Positions 52,690-61,876 are shown, counted from the stretch's first letter. The stretch: 64,000 nt of DNA from Pseudonocardia petroleophila (GCF_014235185.1 NZ_CP060131.1:2301501-2365500); one strand, 5' to 3'. Notes: generated from the letters alone by a model not told the origin. A program made the numbers and translations.

Positions 52690-54360
52690 TCACTCGTTCG
52701 TGTCCTTCCGTAGCCGTTCCCGCAGCTCACGCTTGAGCACCTTGCCCGCCGCCGACACCGGGATGGCGTCGACGAGGTGCAGCTCCCGGATCCGCTTGTA
52801 CGGCGTGACCTGCGCGTTGACCGCGGCCATCAGCGCGTCGGGGTCGGCGCCCGGCGCCACGACGAACGCCACGGGCAGCTCGCCCGCCGACAGGTCCGGC
52901 CGCCCGACCACCGCGGCCCCCGCCACCCCGGGCTGCGCGTGCAGCAGCTCCTCCAGGTCGCGCGGGTACACGTTGTAGCCCTTGTAGATCAGCATGTCCT
53001 TCTTGCGGTCGACGATGGACAGGTAGCCGTCCTCGTCGAGGACGCCGATGTCACCGGTGCGCAGCCAGCCGTCGACGAGGACGGCCGCGTTGTCCTCGGG
53101 CCGGTCCTGGTAGCCGATCATCACCTGCGGCCCGCGGATCACGACCTCGCCCGGCTCGCCGGTGGGCAGGGCGGTCAGGTCGTCCCCGGCCGGGTCGACG
53201 ACCCGGACCTCGGTGTCGGGCACCGGCAGCCCGACGGTGCCGGCCTTGCGCACCGCCGACCGCGCGGCCGGGCCGATGGTGGCGCCCATCGTCACCTCGG
53301 TGAGGCCGTACCCCTCCGCGATGACGACGTCCGCGCCGAGCCGGTCCTGCAACCCCCTGATCATCTCGACGGGCAGCGGCGCGGCCCCCGAGCTGATGCT
53401 GCGGATCGAGGACAGGTCGCGGACGGCGAAGTCGGGGTGGTGCAGCAGCGCCCCGTAGATCGGCGGGGCCCCGCTCATCCCGGTGACGGCGAAGCGCTCG
53501 GCGTCGGCGAGGTAGGCGCCCGGGTCGAAGCGCTCGTGCAGCACGGTCGTGGAGCCGCTCAGTACCGGGACGTTGAGCCCGCCGATCGTGCCCATCGCGT
53601 GGAACCACGGGGCGAGGCCGATCGCCACGCCGGTGCCCAGCCGGGTCGGGTACTCCTCGGGCGGCTCGACCTGGTCGAGGACGACGCCGCCGTCGGCGTC
53701 GAGCCCGGGCAGGGAGCCGGAGCCCCAGCAGGCGTACTGCAGCACGTTGACCACGACGTTGCGGTGCGGCAGCTGCACGCCCTTCGACCGGCCCGTCGTG
53801 CCGCCGGTGTAGGCGAGGTGGGCGAGGTCGCCGCGCACGTCGATGTCGACGGCGGGTGCGCCGGTCGGGGCGTCGGCGTGGAAGGCCTCGAAGTCCGTCA
53901 TGCCGTCGACGGCGAGCCGGTGCGCCGGGTCGAGCGCCTGCTCGCGGTCGGTGACCAGCACGAGCCGGATCGCGGTGCGGTCGCGCACGGCGGCCAGGGC
54001 CGGGGCGGCCGCGGCCCAGGTGACGGCGGCGACGGCGCGGGCGTCGGCGAGCTGGGCGGCCAGGTCGGGCGGGGGCAGCAGCGGGTTGGTCGGGGTGAAC
54101 ACGGCCCCCGCCAGCAGGATGCCGTAGTAGGCGATCGCGTACTGCGGGCAGTTGGGCAGGTGGATCGCGACGACGTCGCCGCGGCCGATCCCCTCGGCGC
54201 GCAGCGCGTTCGCGAACGCGCAGGCCCGGGCGTGCAGGTCGGTGAAGGACAGGTCGCGGCCGGCGTAGTGGATCGCGGTGCGGTCGCCGAAGCGCCGCGC
54301 CGACCCGGCCAGCAGGGCCCCGACGGGGACCTCCGGGTAGTCCAGCGACGGCGCGCTCAC
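52690..54360 (-). CDS. AMP-binding acyl-CoA ligase (fatty acid type)
   Basis: A 556-residue adenylate-forming ligase. The P-loop-like motif is YTGGTTGRSKGVQL (about 186-199), the adenylation core EGYGLTEVTMG, the hinge DRKKDMLIYKGYNVYPRDLE (about 451-470) and the catalytic lysine in SAAGKVLKRELRE. It would activate a long or medium carboxylic acid. GTG overlaps the P450 stop by 4 bases, so the two enzymes probably act on one substrate, hydroxylated then activated, or the reverse. Confidence 0.9.
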   Translation of the reverse strand: MSAPSLDYPEVPVGALLAGSARRFGDRTAIHYAGRDLSFTDLHARACAFANALRAEGIGRGDVVAIHLPNCPQYAIAYYGILLAGAVFTPTNPLLPPPDLAAQLADARAVAAVTWAAAAPALAAVRDRTAIRLVLVTDREQALDPAHRLAVDGMTDFEAFHADAPTGAPAVDIDVRGDLAHLAYTGGTTGRSKGVQLPHRNVVVNVLQYACWGSGSLPGLDADGGVVLDQVEPPEEYPTRLGTGVAIGLAPWFHAMGTIGGLNVPVLSGSTTVLHERFDPGAYLADAERFAVTGMSGAPPIYGALLHHPDFAVRDLSSIRSISSGAAPLPVEMIRGLQDRLGADVVIAEGYGLTEVTMGATIGPAARSAVRKAGTVGLPVPDTEVRVVDPAGDDLTALPTGEPGEVVIRGPQVMIGYQDRPEDNAAVLVDGWLRTGDIGVLDEDGYLSIVDRKKDMLIYKGYNVYPRDLEELLHAQPGVAGAAVVGRPDLSAGELPVAFVVAPGADPDALMAAVNAQVTPYKRIRELHLVDAIPVSAAGKVLKRELRERLRKDTNE

Positions 54361-55613
54361 CGGGCGCTCACGGGCATCGACTTGATCCCGTTGATGAACA
54401 TCGACTGCAGCCTCCTGGGCTCGGCGGTGGCGTGGATGTCGGGCACGCGGGTGAGCAGCTCGCGGAACATCACCGACATCTCCCGGCGCGCGAGGTGGGC
54501 GCCCAGGCAGAAGTGCGGTCCGGCACCGCCGAAGCCGACGTGCGGGTTGGGGGAGCGGCGGACGTCGAACGCGTCGGGGTCGGTGAAGTGCGCGGGGTCG
54601 CGGTTGGCGGCCCAGTAGAACAGCAGCACCTTGTCGCCCGCGCTCATCCGCTGCCCGCCGAGCGCGGCGTCGACGGCCAGGGTGCGGCGCATGAAGATCA
54701 CCGGCGACGCCCAGCGGACGATCTCCTCGACCGCGGTCGGGGTGACGCCGTCGAGGTCGGCGAGCCAGGCCCGGCGCTGCTCGGGGTGGTCGGTGAGCAG
54801 CTTGAGGCCCCAGCTGATCGCGTTGCGGGTGGTCTCGTTGCCCGCGACGACGAGCAGGATGAAGAAGCTCGCGAGCTCGTCGGGGGTGAGGCGCTCGCCG
54901 TCGATCTCCGCGTTGATCAGCGCCGAGGTCACGTCGTCGGTGGGGCGCTGCTCGCGGTGCCGCGCGAGGTCGCGCATCAGCTCGGCGAGCTCGTTGCCCG
55001 CCTGCAGCAGCGCCACGACGATGTTCTCCGCGTCCGGGACGTACTCCGGGTCGCTCGCCCCGAGGATCACGTTCGACGTCCGGTAGACGAAGTCGTACTG
55101 GCTCTCCGGCACGCCCATCATGTCGCAGACGATCTTGAGCGGGAGCCGGGCGGAGATCGTGGAGACCGCGTCGCACTCCCCGGCGTCGACCACGTCGTCG
55201 ACGATCCGGGTGGCGATGGCCTGCACGTCGTCGGTGATCGCGGCCAGGCGCTTCGGGGTGAACCCGCGCGAGACGATCCGGCGCAGGCGGGCGTGCCGCG
55301 GGTCGTCGGTGTTGATCATCGAGCCGTAGAACTCGAGGAACTCCGGCGGGAGGTCGGCGATGTTCGTCGCGCCCGCGCCGGAGGTAAACACCTTCGCGTT
55401 GCGGCTGGCCTCGACGAGGTCGTCGAGGCGGGTCAGGGCCCAGTAGCCGGGTCCCTGGGGCAGGAAGCCGGCCTCGGGCTCGGCGAAGAACGGCACCGGC
55501 TCCCGCTCGCGCAGGGCCGCGAACGCCGCCGCCCGCTCGGCGATGGGGGCCGTCCAGAACCGCTCGATGTCGGACAGGTCCGGGCGGGTGGCCCAGGTGG
55601 TGCTCGGCGGCAT
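54357..55613 (-). CDS. Cytochrome P450
   Basis: A 418-residue P450. The oxygen-binding I helix is LLVVAGNETTRNAISWG (about 243-259), the ExxR is EEIVRWASPV, and the heme ligand Cys lies in FGGAGPHFCLGAHLAR (about 357-372). MINTDDPRHARLRRIVSRGF is close to the lipid/steroid side-chain CYP124/125/142 group, an inference only. GGAGG six bases before ATG 55613 selects this start. Redox partners are not in the window. Confidence 0.92.
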   Translation of the reverse strand: MPPSTTWATRPDLSDIERFWTAPIAERAAAFAALREREPVPFFAEPEAGFLPQGPGYWALTRLDDLVEASRNAKVFTSGAGATNIADLPPEFLEFYGSMINTDDPRHARLRRIVSRGFTPKRLAAITDDVQAIATRIVDDVVDAGECDAVSTISARLPLKIVCDMMGVPESQYDFVYRTSNVILGASDPEYVPDAENIVVALLQAGNELAELMRDLARHREQRPTDDVTSALINAEIDGERLTPDELASFFILLVVAGNETTRNAISWGLKLLTDHPEQRRAWLADLDGVTPTAVEEIVRWASPVIFMRRTLAVDAALGGQRMSAGDKVLLFYWAANRDPAHFTDPDAFDVRRSPNPHVGFGGAGPHFCLGAHLARREMSVMFRELLTRVPDIHATAEPRRLQSMFINGIKSMPVSAR

Positions 55614-55646
55614 CGCCGGCCTCCTCGGTGTGGGTCGGGTCACCCC

Positions 55647-55674
55647 ACCCTAGTTACCAGGAAGTAGCCATCAA
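55647..55674 (-). promoter_or_regulatory. Candidate promoter of the P450/ligase operon
   Basis: On the minus strand TTGATG (55674-55669) and TAGGGT (55652-55647) lie 16 bases apart, placing the start of transcription about 27 bases before the P450 ATG. TACTTCCTGGTAACTA within it is partly symmetric, perhaps an operator. Confidence 0.45.
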
Positions 55675-55702
55675 GGGGGCCGCGCGGGCCGGTGCGGGGC
55701 CG

Positions 55703-55720
55703 CGGGGGCCAGCGCCCCCG
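55703..55720 (-). terminator. Hairpin after the LuxR-type regulator gene
   Basis: CGGGGGC-CAGC-GCCCCCG, a perfect 7-bp stem, lies 14 bases past the end of the regulator gene. It probably separates it from the P450 operon that follows on the same strand. Confidence 0.45.
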
Positions 55721-55733
55721 GGGATCCGGCGGG

Positions 55734-58685
55734 TCAGGCCGGGACGCGGGGGGACAGGAGGCCGCGGTCGTAGGCGACGCTCACGGCCTCGGTGCGGCTG
55801 GCGGCCCCCAGCTTCGCCATCACCCGGGACAGGTGGACGCTCACCGTCTTCTCGCTGATGAACAGGGCCGCCCCGGCCTGCCGGTTGGTCCGGCCCTGCG
55901 CCACCTGCTCCAGCACCGCGCGCTCCCGCGGCGTGAGGACGTCGGGAGCCGGTGCCGTCCCGTCGAGCGCGACTCCGGCCCGCGCGGCCAGCGCGTCGAC
56001 CGCGGCCAGCAGCGGGGCGGCCCGCAGGGCGGTGGCGGTGCGGCGGGCGTGGCGGAGGTCGTCGGCGACGTCGGTGGCCGCCCCGGAGGCGAGCCGCGCC
56101 TCGGCCCGGCGCAGCCGTGCGTACGCCCCGCGGTAGCCGAGCCCCTCGGGCTCGTAGCCGAACGCGTCGACCACCGCGTCCCACGCCGACGGGTCGGGCC
56201 CGGTGAGCCGCGTGCGCTCGGCGTGCACCCGGAGCAGCCAGGCCCGGCCCTCGGGGCCCATCTCGGCGCCGCGCGGCAGCCCGCGCCGCGCGGTCTCCTC
56301 GGCGTGGGCCACCATCCGCTCGACGGCCGGCGCGGCGTCGGCGGCGTCGACGCCCGCGGCGACCCGCTCGGCGTGGCCGGCGATGCCCAGCGCGGCGAGC
56401 GCGATGCCGCCGAACGCGTACCCCTCGATCGCGTCCAGCGCGGCCTGCCCCGCCCGCGCACGGGCCACCGCGTCGTCGGGCCTGCCCTGCCACAGCGCGG
56501 CCTCGGTGGCGGCGACGCCGAGGTACACCACCGCCTGCATCCCCTCCGGCTGCGCGCTCAGCTCCGCGTACCGGCGCTCCACCACCTCGAACCGCCCGCG
56601 GGCGGCCGCCACCAGCAGCCCCGCCGCGACCAGCCGCGCCGACACCGACGCCGGCACCGCGGCCCCCGCGAGGTCGGCCGCGGTCTCCGCGGCGTCCCAG
56701 TCGCCGCCGAGGAACCGGGCCGCCACGTGGGCCACGCGGACGTCGAGGCCAGGCATGCTCCAGCGCAGGCCGGTGGCCGCGGCGCGGTCCTCGCCCTCGG
56801 CCAGCTCGGCGGCGGCCTCGGCGAAGCAGCACTCCTCCAGCAGCGAGAAGCCGACGGCGGAGTACGTGCGCAGCTCCGCCCCGAGGTCGCCGGCCCGGCG
56901 GGCCAGCGAGCGCGCGGTGGCGAGCCGCGCCCTGGCCTGCTCGGGGCGCCCCGAGTACGCCTCGCAGCCGGCCATCGTGACCAGGGCGTCGGCCGCCGCG
57001 GCGTGGGCGAAGTGGTCGGTGTCGGGGAGGGCGGACGCGACCCGCACGGCCAGCTCGGCCTCGCGCACCGCGTCGGGGAACTCGTCGACCCGGTAGTGCG
57101 CCCGCGCGAGCACGGCGTGGCACCAGGCGAGGTCGCCGGACGGCGGGCGCGTCCCGAACACCGCCATCGCCTGCTCGGCGGCGGCGCGGGCGTCGGCGTA
57201 GCCGTCGTCGTTGCGCTCCAGCAGCCGCAGCGCGTACTTGACGCGCACCGCCGCGGTGAGCACCGGGTCGCCGTGGCGCTCGGCCAGCTCCAGCGCGCGC
57301 CGGCCCAGCGCGGTGCCCCGCTCGGGGTCGCCCGTGGCGCTCGCGGCCCAGGCCGCCATCCGGGTGAGCTGGTGCTCCGGGGCCCCGGCGACGGTCTCCG
57401 CGTCGGGGACGGCGGGCCACAGCTCCAGCGCCCGCTCGGCGTGCAGCAGCAGCTCCGCGGGGGCCTCCTGCCCGTCGGCCTCCCGGGCCGCCGACACCGA
57501 CGCGGCGAGCGCGGTGGGCAGGTCGTGCGCGGCGAGGGCGTGGTGGGCGAGCACGGCCGCGCGGCCCGGCTCGTCGGGGGCGGAGGGGTCGGCCAGCAGC
57601 GCGGCGAACGCGGCGTGCAGCCGGCTGCGCTCCCCGGGCAGCAGGTCGTGGTGGATGGCTTCGCGCAGCAGGGCGTGCCGGAAGACGTAGCCGTCCCCGG
57701 CGTGCTCGTCGGCGACGAGGACGTGGTGGTGCACCGCCTCGCGCAGGCCCAGCTCCAGCTCGTCGACGTCGAGGCCGGCCACCGCGGCGAGCTGGTCGTG
57801 CCGGACCTGCCGACCGGCCACCGACGCCACCCGCAGCAGCCGCTGCGTGGCCGGGGTGAGGCTCTCGACGCGGGCCAGCAGCACCTCGACGAGGCTGTGC
57901 GGCAGCCCGTCGGAGCAGCTGGAGACCAGCTCCTCGGCGAAGAACGCGTTGCCCTCGCTGCGGCGGGCGACGCTGTGCAGCAGCTGCGGCGTGAGCGACC
58001 CGTCGGCGAGCAGCCGGACGAGCGCCAGCACGTCGGACGGGTCGAGCGGCTCCAGCTCCACCCGCTCGACGGCAGGCAGCCGCACCAGCTCGGAGAGAAC
58101 CGGCCGCAGCGGGTGGCGGCGGTGCAGGTCGTCGGAGCGGTAGGTGGCCAGGACGACCAGCCGCTGGGCGTCGAGGCGGGAGAGCAGGAAGACCAGCAGG
58201 TCGCGGCTGGAGCGGTCGGCCCAGTGCAGGTCCTCCAGCACGACCAGGGCGGGGGTGCCGGCGGTGAGCGCGTCGAGCACGGACAGCACGGCGTCGAACA
58301 CGCGGAGCTGACCGAGCTCGCGGGCGCCGCCCGGCTCGGCCCGCTGCGGCCCGCCGGGCAGCAGGTGCCGCAGCGCCTCGTGCGCGGCGACGAGCTCGGG
58401 CTCCCGCTCCGCGAGCGTGCCGACGAGCTCGGTGAACGGGAGGTAGGGCAGCGCCGCCTCCGCGGTGTCGAGGCAGCGGCCGGTGAGCACGGCGAACCCC
58501 GCCGCCGACGCCCGCGCCACCGCCTCCGCCACGAGCCGGGACTTGCCGACGCCCGCGTCGCCGGAGAGCAGCACGCCCGTCGGCGAGCCCGCGGCGGCGC
58601 GGTCGAGCGCGGCGGCCAGCACCGACACCTCGTGCCGGCGCCCCACCAGCTCGATGCCCGCCCCGATCCGCGTCACGTCGGTCAT
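55734..58685 (-). CDS. Large LuxR-type ATP-binding regulator (LAL family)
   Basis: A 983-residue regulator. The N-terminal STAND/AAA ATPase has Walker A LLSGDAGVGKSRLVAEA (about 39-55) and Walker B LVVLEDLHWADRSSRDLL (about 145-162). A long TPR-like helical middle follows (about 350-900). A C-terminal LuxR helix-turn-helix contains LTPRERAVLEQVAQGRTNRQ and ISEKTVSVHLSRVMAKLGA. LAL regulators activate pathway operons in response to bound ligands. It sits just upstream, on the same strand, of the P450/ligase operon, a plausible target. It overlaps by 4 bases the tiny gene above. Confidence 0.9.
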   Translation of the reverse strand: MTDVTRIGAGIELVGRRHEVSVLAAALDRAAAGSPTGVLLSGDAGVGKSRLVAEAVARASAAGFAVLTGRCLDTAEAALPYLPFTELVGTLAEREPELVAAHEALRHLLPGGPQRAEPGGARELGQLRVFDAVLSVLDALTAGTPALVVLEDLHWADRSSRDLLVFLLSRLDAQRLVVLATYRSDDLHRRHPLRPVLSELVRLPAVERVELEPLDPSDVLALVRLLADGSLTPQLLHSVARRSEGNAFFAEELVSSCSDGLPHSLVEVLLARVESLTPATQRLLRVASVAGRQVRHDQLAAVAGLDVDELELGLREAVHHHVLVADEHAGDGYVFRHALLREAIHHDLLPGERSRLHAAFAALLADPSAPDEPGRAAVLAHHALAAHDLPTALAASVSAAREADGQEAPAELLLHAERALELWPAVPDAETVAGAPEHQLTRMAAWAASATGDPERGTALGRRALELAERHGDPVLTAAVRVKYALRLLERNDDGYADARAAAEQAMAVFGTRPPSGDLAWCHAVLARAHYRVDEFPDAVREAELAVRVASALPDTDHFAHAAAADALVTMAGCEAYSGRPEQARARLATARSLARRAGDLGAELRTYSAVGFSLLEECCFAEAAAELAEGEDRAAATGLRWSMPGLDVRVAHVAARFLGGDWDAAETAADLAGAAVPASVSARLVAAGLLVAAARGRFEVVERRYAELSAQPEGMQAVVYLGVAATEAALWQGRPDDAVARARAGQAALDAIEGYAFGGIALAALGIAGHAERVAAGVDAADAAPAVERMVAHAEETARRGLPRGAEMGPEGRAWLLRVHAERTRLTGPDPSAWDAVVDAFGYEPEGLGYRGAYARLRRAEARLASGAATDVADDLRHARRTATALRAAPLLAAVDALAARAGVALDGTAPAPDVLTPRERAVLEQVAQGRTNRQAGAALFISEKTVSVHLSRVMAKLGAASRTEAVSVAYDRGLLSPRVPA

Positions 58686-58897
58686 CGTGACACGGCGTAC
58701 CGACGGTTCGCGTCCGAGTTCGCCGAGGGGGAGCGGGTGGCCTCCGGGGGCCTCGGCGGCGCCGGCGGCCGTTCCGGGCGACGGGCCCGGCGGGCGAGCC
58801 GCGCGAGGCGGCCGAGCCGGAACAGCTCGGCCTCCGCGAGCAGCTCGCGGTGGCGGAGATCGGCGGTGAGGGACAGGTGCGGGTTGTCGAAGAACAT
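58682..58897 (-). CDS. 71-residue Arg-rich protein coupled to the LuxR gene
   Basis: MFFDNPHLSLTADLRHRELL then AEAELFRLGRLARLARRARR, followed by a Pro/Arg-rich tail. I do not recognise it. The start ATG has GAGG 8 bases before it. Its ATGA overlap with the regulator implies translational coupling. It has the look of a small partner or leader; no helix-turn-helix is evident. Confidence 0.6.
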   Translation of the reverse strand: MFFDNPHLSLTADLRHRELLAEAELFRLGRLARLARRARRPERPPAPPRPPEATRSPSANSDANRRYAVSR

Positions 58898-58987
58898 GGC
58901 ACCAGCCTCGTGCTGAGGCCCGGACCCCGGCATCGGGTGATCACGCCGTTCCCCGGCCGCGCGCCGCGGCGGCCGGGGTAAGGGCCC

Positions 58988-59170
58988 TTACGCCCGTGGC
59001 TGCTCGGGAGGGGCGATCAGGCCCCGCTGGTAGGCGCGCACCAGCCGCCGCGGCACCCGGTGCTCGCGCCCGTCGATCCGCACCGGCACCAGGTCGGGCA
59101 CCGCCGCCTTCCACTGCGCCCGCCGGCTGCGGGTGCGGGACCGGGACACCCGGCGCTTGGGGACGGCCAT
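58988..59170 (-). CDS. rpmF: Ribosomal protein bL32 (alternative, zinc-free)
   Basis: A 60-residue bL32 with the standard start [20 protein letters not shown]. There are no cysteines, so the zinc ribbon of the usual bL32 is absent. It follows the CobW gene with a one-base overlap (TGATG) and faces the alternative ribosomal genes across a Zur-like site. In Mycobacterium and Streptomyces such C- paralogues replace zinc-binding ones when zinc is scarce. Confidence 0.88.
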   Translation of the reverse strand: MAVPKRRVSRSRTRSRRAQWKAAVPDLVPVRIDGREHRVPRRLVRAYQRGLIAPPEQPRA

Positions 59171-60402
59171 CAGTGCTCCTCCTCGGAGTGGTGCTCGGGG
59201 CCCGCCACCGCGTCGGCGGCGGGTGCGCAGGGGTCGGTGTGCCACCAGCCGAACGGGTCGGGCAGCGCGCCCCACGCGTCCGGGTCGGCCAGCTCGAGGT
59301 CGGTCAGCAGGGCCTCGCGCAGGACGGCGTCGATCTCGTCGGGGTCGGCGGCGTGCGAGAGGACGACGAGGTCCTGCGCCCGGTCGCCGAAGCGCGGGTG
59401 CCAGCCCAGCGCCGCGATCGCCTGCCGCTGCGGTGACGCGGCCTCCCACGCGGCGTCGCCCGCGCCGTCGAGCCAGTCGCCCGCGTGGCCGACCCGCAGC
59501 CCGCCGCCAGCGGACTCCAGCCACAGCACGGCCTCCGGGCGGGTCGCGAGCCAGATCCGGCCGCGGGCGCGGACCACGCCGTCGAGCAGCACGTCGAGGG
59601 CGTCGTGCAGGCGCTCCGGGTGGAACGGGCGCCGCGCCGAGAACACGACGAGCCGCACGCCGCAGTCGCCGTCGAGCGGGGGAGTGCCCGCCAGCAGGGG
59701 CGCGTGGACGTCGTCGGGTCGCCCCCGGCGGGCCGCGCCCGGGGCGAACACCCGCTCGTCGAGCGCCCCGGCCCGCACGCGCGGGGCGGCGGGGGCCAGC
59801 CGGGCGAGGACGGCGTCGAGCCGGGCCCGCTCCCAGGCGTCGGCGGTGCCGGTGACGACGAGCAGGTCGGCGAACTCCGCCTGCCCGACGGCGACCTGGG
59901 CCACGGTCCGCTCGTCCGCGTCGTCACCCGCGCGCCCCGGCTCCGGGCACCCGCGCTCGGGCAGCGTCGCGTCGCCGGTGGCGTCGGCGAACCAGGTCCC
60001 CGCGTCGACGACGGCGACGACCCCGAGCAGCTCCACCTCGTCGACGACCGGCCGGCCGTCGACGAGGACGTGCAGCAGCGACCAGCAGAGGTTCTCGGGT
60101 TCGAGCACGGGGTCGAGGTGCAGCACGATCCGCGCCGGCCCGCCGGGACCGGCCAGCGCGCGCAGCTGCGGGAGCAGGTCCTCGCGCAGCGTGCAGGACA
60201 CGCAGCCGTGGGCCAGCTCGACGGTGGTCGTGACGTCGGCGTCGCGGGTGCGCAGGCGGCGCCGAACCAGGCCGGCCCCGACGTCGCGCAGGTCGTGGTG
60301 CAGCACGGCCACGTCGGGGTCGAGCGTGCGGAGACGGGTGACGACGTCCTCGACGCCGGGCGCGGTGAGCCCGGTGAGCACGAGGAGCTCGGGGCGGGAC
60401 AC
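59170..60402 (-). CDS. CobW/GTP-binding-type putative zinc chaperone
   Basis: A 410-residue member of the CobW C-terminal family. [20 protein letters not shown] contains the metal-binding CxxC (about 70-73), and [20 protein letters not shown] then [20 protein letters not shown] form the C-terminal half. The canonical Walker A of COG0523 proteins is missing: the N-terminus reads [17 protein letters not shown], so nucleotide binding may be altered. Beside Zur-type ribosomal genes this points to metal allocation. GTG with GGAGG upstream. Confidence 0.8.
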   Translation of the reverse strand: MSRPELLVLTGLTAPGVEDVVTRLRTLDPDVAVLHHDLRDVGAGLVRRRLRTRDADVTTTVELAHGCVSCTLREDLLPQLRALAGPGGPARIVLHLDPVLEPENLCWSLLHVLVDGRPVVDEVELLGVVAVVDAGTWFADATGDATLPERGCPEPGRAGDDADERTVAQVAVGQAEFADLLVVTGTADAWERARLDAVLARLAPAAPRVRAGALDERVFAPGAARRGRPDDVHAPLLAGTPPLDGDCGVRLVVFSARRPFHPERLHDALDVLLDGVVRARGRIWLATRPEAVLWLESAGGGLRVGHAGDWLDGAGDAAWEAASPQRQAIAALGWHPRFGDRAQDLVVLSHAADPDEIDAVLREALLTDLELADPDAWGALPDPFGWWHTDPCAPAADAVAGPEHHSEEEH

Positions 60403-60437
60403 GGGACCTCCTGGGGTGGGGTAGCCTCCACCGTAGA

Positions 60438-60458
60438 TGAAAACGAATGTCGTTACGC
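60438..60458. promoter_or_regulatory. Zur-like box in the divergent promoter region
   Basis: TGAAAACGAATGTCGTTACGC contains the Zur half site TGAAAACGA and a 5-bp inverted repeat AACGA-ATG-TCGTT. It sits in a 69-base gap between the CobW gene (minus) and the bL33 gene (plus), so one repressor could control both operons. The right half is degenerate, and no zur gene is in the window, so the call rests on context plus the half site. Confidence 0.6.
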
Positions 60459-60471
60459 AAGGAGGTGGGCG

Positions 60472-60639
60472 ATGGCCCGCGGCACCGAGCTCCGGCCGAT
60501 CGTGAAGATGCGCTCGACGGCGGGCACCGGCACGACGTACGTCACCCGGAAGAACCGGCGCAACGACCCGGACCGGATGACGCTGCGCAAGTACGACCCC
60601 GTCGTCCGGCGCCACGTCGAGTTCCGGGAGGAGCGCTGA
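60472..60639 (+). CDS. rpmG: Ribosomal protein bL33 (alternative, zinc-free)
   Basis: A 55-residue bL33: [20 protein letters not shown] then [20 protein letters not shown] and [14 protein letters not shown]. It lacks the four cysteines of the zinc form, which is encoded about 1.2 kb downstream. GGAGG lies 6 bases upstream. First gene of a four-gene tightly overlapping operon. Confidence 0.9.
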   Translation: MARGTELRPIVKMRSTAGTGTTYVTRKNRRNDPDRMTLRKYDPVVRRHVEFREER

Positions 60640-60875
60640 TGGCCCGCGCCGAGCGCGTGCCGCGGAAGAAGGTCAACCCGCTGCACGCGAAGAAGATCAC
60701 CGAGGTGGACTGGAAGGACACGAACCTGCTCCGCCAGTTCGTCTCCGACCGCGGCAAGATCCGCGCCCGCCGGGTGACCGGGCTGACCCCCCAGCAGCAG
60801 CGGCAGGTGGCCACGGCCATCCGCAACGCCCGCGAGATGGCGCTGCTGCCCTACCCCCGCCCCGGGAGGTCCTGA
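60639..60875 (+). CDS. rpsR: Ribosomal protein bS18 (alternative copy)
   Basis: A 78-residue bS18. [19 protein letters not shown] (about 24-42), then [20 protein letters not shown] and AREMALLPY, is the core of the family. It has no Cys. It starts within the TGATG junction after bL33 and ends at another before bL28. Confidence 0.92.
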   Translation: MARAERVPRKKVNPLHAKKITEVDWKDTNLLRQFVSDRGKIRARRVTGLTPQQQRQVATAIRNAREMALLPYPRPGRS

Positions 60876-61105
60876 TGTCCAGGCGCTGCGAGCTGACCGG
60901 TCGCGAACCGGGCTTCGGCAGGAACGTGTCGCACTCCCACCGCCGCACGAGCCGCCGCTGGGACCCGAACATCCAGGTGAAGCGCTACCGGTTCGAGGGT
61001 CGCACCGTGCGGCTGCGGCTCTCGGCCGACGCGATCAGGACGATCGACCGGATCGGTATCGACGCCGCGGTCGCCCGCATCCGGGCCAGGGGAGGGACGG
61101 TCTGA
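60875..61105 (+). CDS. rpmB: Ribosomal protein bL28 (alternative copy)
   Basis: A 76-residue bL28: [20 protein letters not shown], then [17 protein letters not shown]. Only one cysteine is present, so a zinc site is unlikely. TGATG junctions on both sides give translational coupling. Confidence 0.92.
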   Translation: MSRRCELTGREPGFGRNVSHSHRRTSRRWDPNIQVKRYRFEGRTVRLRLSADAIRTIDRIGIDAAVARIRARGGTV

Positions 61106-61410
61106 TGGCCAGGACCAGCATGATCGCGAAGAACGAGCGGCGCAAGGCGATCGTGGCGGCGCACGCGGAGCGCCGCGCCGAGCTCAAGGCGGTCATCGCC
61201 CGGCCCACCACGCCCGACGGCGAGCGCGCCGCCGCGGTCCGCGAGCTGAACCGCCAGCCCCGCGACGCGAGCGCGACGCGCGTGCGCAACCGCGACGCCG
61301 CCGACGGCCGCCCGCGCGGCTACCTGCGGAAGTTCGGCGTCTCCCGGGTGAAGCTCCGCGAGCTCGCCCACGCCGGCCACCTGCCCGGACTGCGCACATC
61401 GAGCTGGTGA
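61105..61410 (+). CDS. rpsN: Ribosomal protein uS14 (alternative, zinc-free)
   Basis: A 101-residue uS14 of the long, cysteine-free form. It has [20 protein letters not shown] and the conserved end [20 protein letters not shown] followed by [13 protein letters not shown]. Last gene of the operon. The short, zinc-binding uS14 would be elsewhere. Confidence 0.92.
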   Translation: MARTSMIAKNERRKAIVAAHAERRAELKAVIARPTTPDGERAAAVRELNRQPRDASATRVRNRDAADGRPRGYLRKFGVSRVKLRELAHAGHLPGLRTSSW

Positions 61411-61415
61411 CGGGA

Positions 61416-61432
61416 GGCGATTTCGGGTCGCC
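61416..61432 (+). terminator. Small hairpin after rpsN
   Basis: GGCGA-7-TCGCC forms a weak 5-bp stem just past the operon. It is short, so termination here is uncertain. TAGCAT (61445-61450) further on may be the -10 of the tRNA genes. Confidence 0.3.
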
Positions 61433-61491
61433 GCGGAGGGTGTGTAGCATCTTCAACGGCCGCGGGGAGTGACCGCCCGCAGGCCTGTGCC

Positions 61492-61564
61492 GCCCCTTTA
61501 GCTCAGTCGGCAGAGCGTCTCCATGGTAAGGAGAAGGTCTACGGTTCGATTCCGTAAAGGGGCT
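61492..61564 (+). tRNA. tRNA-Thr (GGT)
   Basis: 73 bases, acceptor GCCCCTT/AAGGGGC with discriminator T. The anticodon is GGT in CCATGGTAAGG. The D arm is GCTCAGTCGGCAGAGC and the T arm GGTTCGATTCC. CCA is not encoded. Confidence 0.95.
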
Positions 61565-61592
61565 CGGTGAGGCGGCGTGAGCAGCCTCGCAT

Positions 61593-61668
61593 AGCGGTGT
61601 AGCTCAGCTGGTAGAGCAAGCGGCTCATAATCGCTGTGTCGCCGGTTCAAGTCCGGCCACCGCTACCA
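61593..61668 (+). tRNA. tRNA-Met (CAT)
   Basis: 76 bases with the encoded CCA. Acceptor AGCGGTG/CACCGCT, discriminator A. Anticodon CAT at 61626-61628. The acceptor A1-T72 pair and the absence of the GGG/CCC anticodon-stem run typical of initiators argue for the elongator form. Confidence 0.93.
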
Positions 61669-61706
61669 GTTCGACTCAGTGACAGACAAGCATGGAGGCA
61701 CCCGCG

Positions 61707-61874
61707 ATGGGTAAGGCCACGGACGTCCGGCCGAAGATCACGCTGGCGTGCGAGCAGTGCAAGCACCGCAACTACATCACCAAGAAGAACCGGCGCAACG
61801 ACCCCGATCGCCTCGCGATCAAGAAGTTCTGCGCCAACTGCGGCACGCACCGCGAGCACCGCGAGACCCGCTGA
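61707..61874 (+). CDS. rpmG: Ribosomal protein bL33 (zinc-binding form)
   Basis: A 55-residue bL33 with both zinc knuckles, [11 protein letters not shown] (C-x-x-C at about 15-18) and [11 protein letters not shown] (C-x-x-C at about 42-45). It is the constitutive counterpart of the cysteine-free copy upstream. Start ATG 61707 follows GGAGG (61694-61698); an ATG five codons earlier is unlikely. Synteny with mycobacterial rpmG2-hadA-hadB is kept. Confidence 0.94.
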   Translation: MGKATDVRPKITLACEQCKHRNYITKKNRRNDPDRLAIKKFCANCGTHREHRETR

Positions 61875-61876
61875 CG

